Shown here piece by piece: positions 61,703 through 64,000 of a stretch of DNA of 64,000 nucleotides (its first letter is position 1; every line of letters starts with the position of its first letter). The notes beneath the pieces were generated by a model that did no database searches, was not told the origin of the DNA, and saw only the letters and a list, made by a program, of their open reading frames with translations. A program made the position numbers and the translations under genes. The stretch covers positions 1,150,580-1,214,579 of the forward strand of contig NZ_FUZU01000001.1 of the NCBI RefSeq assembly GCF_900167975.1, in the 5' to 3' direction. The DNA is from Ohtaekwangia koreensis (GTDB lineage Bacteria; Bacteroidota; Bacteroidia; Cytophagales; Cyclobacteriaceae).

Positions 61703-63646
61703 ATGCGCTTAAGGTCTGTTACCTTAACTCTCTTCTTACTTTTTCCGATGGTGGCGCAAAGCCAATATCAGAAAGCTGATAGCCTGGAGAATATAATTAA
61801 GACGACTTCTGATGACAGCGCCAGAGTGCGTGCTCTAAATCAATTGGTGACCATTCTGCGGGAGCGAAATAATACAAAGGCTTTTCGCTATGCACAACAG
61901 GCACACGAACTCGCGATAAAAATAAACTATCAGGCCGGTCTCGGAGCCGCTCAGGAAAACCTCGGCTGGATATACTATAGATTGGGAAATCTTTCGGAAG
62001 CATTTCAGCTTTCTGTGGACGCTCTTCAAACCAGTGAGCTGCAATACGATACAGCCATCATGGCGCGTAGCATCAATAGCATTGCTGCTATATATTTTGA
62101 ACAAAAACTTTTTACACAAGCGAATAATTATTTCAGACGTGCTTATGATCTCAATGAAAGAATAGGAGATCATGCAACGGCTGCCCGCCTGCAGGCTAAT
62201 ATAGCGTACGTACATCTTCGCGATAATCAATTTGATTCTGCTACATTCTATGCAAAGAGAGCGTATGAACTCAGTAACAAGGTAGGAGATAAATATACCA
62301 AGAGTGCAGTGTTGCGTGTACTCGGAGATATAGATGCCTATAAAAAAGATTTCAGCAGTGCTATGTTGAAATTCAGCCTGGCTCTGGAGCTTGCCCGTAG
62401 CGATGGCAAAACGTATCACGAATCTTCAGTTCTTCGCAGGATTGGAAATCTATACTTGGAGCGGAATGAACCGGATAAAGCGCTGCATTTCTTTTTTGAG
62501 AATGTAACGTTGGCTAAAAAGTATGGCTATAAAGATGAGCTTGAAAGTACCTACAAGCTTATCGCAAATGCATTTGTGAAAAAGAAGAATCACCAGAAAG
62601 CGTTGGAGTATCAGACTGCGTACCAGGAGATTCACGATTCATTATATAATCAGAAGAATAGCGAATACCTCGCGCTGCAACAAACCCGTTTTGATTCAGA
62701 AATAAAAGGAACACAAATTGAATTGCTCACCAAAGATGCTGAGCTCAAACAAAAAGAGATCAACAACCAACGCGTATGGATTTACTTTTCGTTCGGTTGT
62801 CTTACGCTGGTGTTATTTATCGTGCTCGTATTGATATATAATAACCAGATCAAAAAACGGGCGCACGATAAATTAGCGGAGAAGAATCGCGAGATCGCAA
62901 AGCAGGCATTGCAGTTAAGCAACATGAATGATACGAAGGATAAATTGTTCTCGATCATCAGTCATGATTTACGCGGCCCGTTGGCGAGTCTGAGAGGCTT
63001 GATGAATCTCGTTGTTGATGCGGGGATATCACAAGAGGAATTTCAATATGCTTCCAATACGTTAAAACAAAATCTTGACTCTGTGCAAGAGAACCTCGAG
63101 AACCTGCTATACTGGGCACAATCTCAATTGAAGGGACTGCAGGTCAACAAAGAATCTGTATCGGTAAAACAGATTGCGGACGATATCATCGCGCTATATG
63201 ACGAGACTGCGAGAAGTAAAGATGTTACGATCATAAATGAGTTGGAAAGCGGTCAATATATACTGGTCGATAAGAACCATCTTCGTATGATTTTTCGAAA
63301 CCTGTTGTCGAATGCTATAAAGTTTAATTCGCAACGTGGACTGGTTACGATCTCTCAACGTATACAGGACGATACAATGGAGATTTCAGTTTCAGACTCC
63401 GGTGTAGGGATTCGGTCAGCAGATATAGTAAAGCTTTTCAATGCTGAAACGCACTTTACCAAGCTGGGCACAAACCAGGAAAAAGGTGTAGGTATAGGAT
63501 TACTTCTTATTAAAGAATTCATCGAACATAATGAAGGCACTATTAGTGTGAGAAGTGAAGAAGGGAAGGGCACAACGTTTATGTTTAGCCTCAAGCTCGA
63601 TAAAACTTTTGCGAAAAAAGAAGGAGCACTAAGCTCCTCCTTTTAA
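61703..63646 (+). CDS. TPR-domain sensor histidine kinase
   Basis: A 647-residue protein. Signal peptide (VTLTLFLLFPMVAQSQ), then about six tetratricopeptide repeats (residues 40-330, for example GLGAAQENLGWIYYRLGNLSEAFQ). A helix (WIYFSFGCLTLVLFIVLVLIY) leads to a coiled coil and HisKA with the phospho-His in FSIISHDLRGPLASLRG. The HATPase has FRNLLSNAIKFN and GVGIGLLLIKEFIEHN. The cognate regulator is not adjacent. Its end overlaps the convergent gene by 18 bases within a hairpin. Confidence 0.92.
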   Translation: MRLRSVTLTLFLLFPMVAQSQYQKADSLENIIKTTSDDSARVRALNQLVTILRERNNTKAFRYAQQAHELAIKINYQAGLGAAQENLGWIYYRLGNLSEAFQLSVDALQTSELQYDTAIMARSINSIAAIYFEQKLFTQANNYFRRAYDLNERIGDHATAARLQANIAYVHLRDNQFDSATFYAKRAYELSNKVGDKYTKSAVLRVLGDIDAYKKDFSSAMLKFSLALELARSDGKTYHESSVLRRIGNLYLERNEPDKALHFFFENVTLAKKYGYKDELESTYKLIANAFVKKKNHQKALEYQTAYQEIHDSLYNQKNSEYLALQQTRFDSEIKGTQIELLTKDAELKQKEINNQRVWIYFSFGCLTLVLFIVLVLIYNNQIKKRAHDKLAEKNREIAKQALQLSNMNDTKDKLFSIISHDLRGPLASLRGLMNLVVDAGISQEEFQYASNTLKQNLDSVQENLENLLYWAQSQLKGLQVNKESVSVKQIADDIIALYDETARSKDVTIINELESGQYILVDKNHLRMIFRNLLSNAIKFNSQRGLVTISQRIQDDTMEISVSDSGVGIRSADIVKLFNAETHFTKLGTNQEKGVGIGLLLIKEFIEHNEGTISVRSEEGKGTTFMFSLKLDKTFAKKEGALSSSF

Positions 63647-63651
63647 TTTCT
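63622..63651. terminator. Bidirectional terminator overlapping two stop codons
   Basis: AAGGAGC-ACTAA-GCTCCTCCTTTT. The hairpin is built from the last codons of both convergent genes. Confidence 0.6.
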
Positions 63652-64000
63652 TCACTTCCGCTTCGTACTGCGGTAAAAATCCTTTTTGATTTTCAGGTAT
63701 ATTTTTAATCGCGGTCTCCCAGTTTTTAATTGCACTTTTCTTATCTCCTACAGCAGCGTATCCACGGGCGAGTCCTACATACGTAGTGAACGTATCATTC
63801 GGATGAAGCTGTCGGTTGATCTTGAATACCTCCATCGCTTTTTGTGTTTTTCCTGCAGCGAGTAATGATCTTCCATATTGATGTACTTCCGGAACATTCG
63901 CTGTAGGATGTTTGATCGCTTTATTCATAACGGCATCCGCCTCTGCATCGCGCGATAAAGCATATAGGACCAGTGCCTTGGTTTGTAACGAAGCGAAATC
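63629..64000 (-). CDS. C-terminal part of a DUF2911-like protein with TPR tail
   Basis: The frame stays open from the right edge, so only the last 124 residues are seen. VHQYGRSLLAAGKTQKAMEVFKINRQLHPND and GLARGYAAVGDKKSAIKNWETAIKNIPENQ are tetratricopeptide repeats of the kind that close DUF2911 proteins in Bacteroidota. That assignment rests on recall of the C-terminal pattern and is moderate. The 300-base ATG frame inside it is not the true start. Confidence 0.65.
   Translation of the reverse strand, partial: DFASLQTKALVLYALSRDAEADAVMNKAIKHPTANVPEVHQYGRSLLAAGKTQKAMEVFKINRQLHPNDTFTTYVGLARGYAAVGDKKSAIKNWETAIKNIPENQKGFLPQYEAEVKKLKGGA

Noticed and set aside
1-64000. CRISPR arrays, insertion sequences, integrases or prophage genes
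   Set aside because: No regularly spaced direct repeats, transposase-like ORFs or terminal inverted repeats were found on reading; the island boundaries show no attachment-site duplication that I could recognise.

Overview
The window looks like chromosome of a Cytophagales-type member of the Bacteroidota. The support is the TAnnTTTG-type -7 promoter elements (for example 20331-20338, 32542-32549, 34748-34755), a SusC/SusD pair, DUF2339/DUF3999, a DUF2911-like end, LytTR two-component genes, a two-component-propeller kinase and many small lipoproteins. This is an inference from gene content; no rRNA is present to settle taxonomy.

Left part (1-11.9 kb): ordinary chromosomal genes. They are a secreted repeat protein running off the edge, a CDF cation exporter, MsrB, a fused methylmalonyl-CoA mutase, dnaA, a LytTR two-component pair, DUF1761, then nuoA-nuoB.

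Centre (11.9-28.7 kb): a ~17 kb RNA-repair island sits between nuoB and nuoC, which are normally adjacent. It encodes two RlaP-type nucleotidyltransferases, two RtcB ligases, a Ro60/TROVE protein, a WYL regulator fused to a PhyH-type dioxygenase, a HigBA toxin-antitoxin pair, an HD-polynucleotide kinase, an ATP-dependent RNA ligase, a membrane protein and an AAA+/M41 protease. Two tRNA-mimic (Y-RNA-like) elements lie downstream of ro. Between higBA and the kinase gene is a ~1.15 kb array of tRNAs and tRNA-like RNAs: Asn(GTT), Lys(TTT), Phe(GAA), Pro(TGG) and His(GTG) cloverleaves plus at least three degenerate tRNA-like folds. Three of the cloverleaves carry an inverted 54/58 pair in the T-loop. 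ro and rtcB1 share an inverted-repeat operator (ACTACGCA-N7-TGCGTAGT type) at the same distance from their -7 elements. A second inverted repeat (GTTACC-N5-GGTAAC) lies between the divergent promoters of higBA and the tRNA array and recurs inside the array. I read the island as one stress or defence system that detects, repairs, replaces and degrades cleaved tRNAs.

Right part (29-64 kb): nuoC-nuoD, nnr, apt, a LON-domain protein, two paralogous secreted proteins and a universal stress protein that share a CAAACGTT-type upstream motif, DUF2339/DUF3999, a TIM-barrel epimerase, an NTF2-like protein, an acyl-CoA dehydrogenase, YjbR, a GMC oxidoreductase, an M1 peptidase, a beta-barrel protein, an ECF sigma factor, an ABC permease, a hybrid propeller kinase with its LuxR-type regulator, a SusC-SusD-lipoprotein operon, a TPR kinase and the end of a DUF2911-like protein.

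Throughout the window isoleucine codons are chosen by context so as to create TATA, a compositional signature listed as a finding. No CRISPR array, prophage or insertion sequence was seen.
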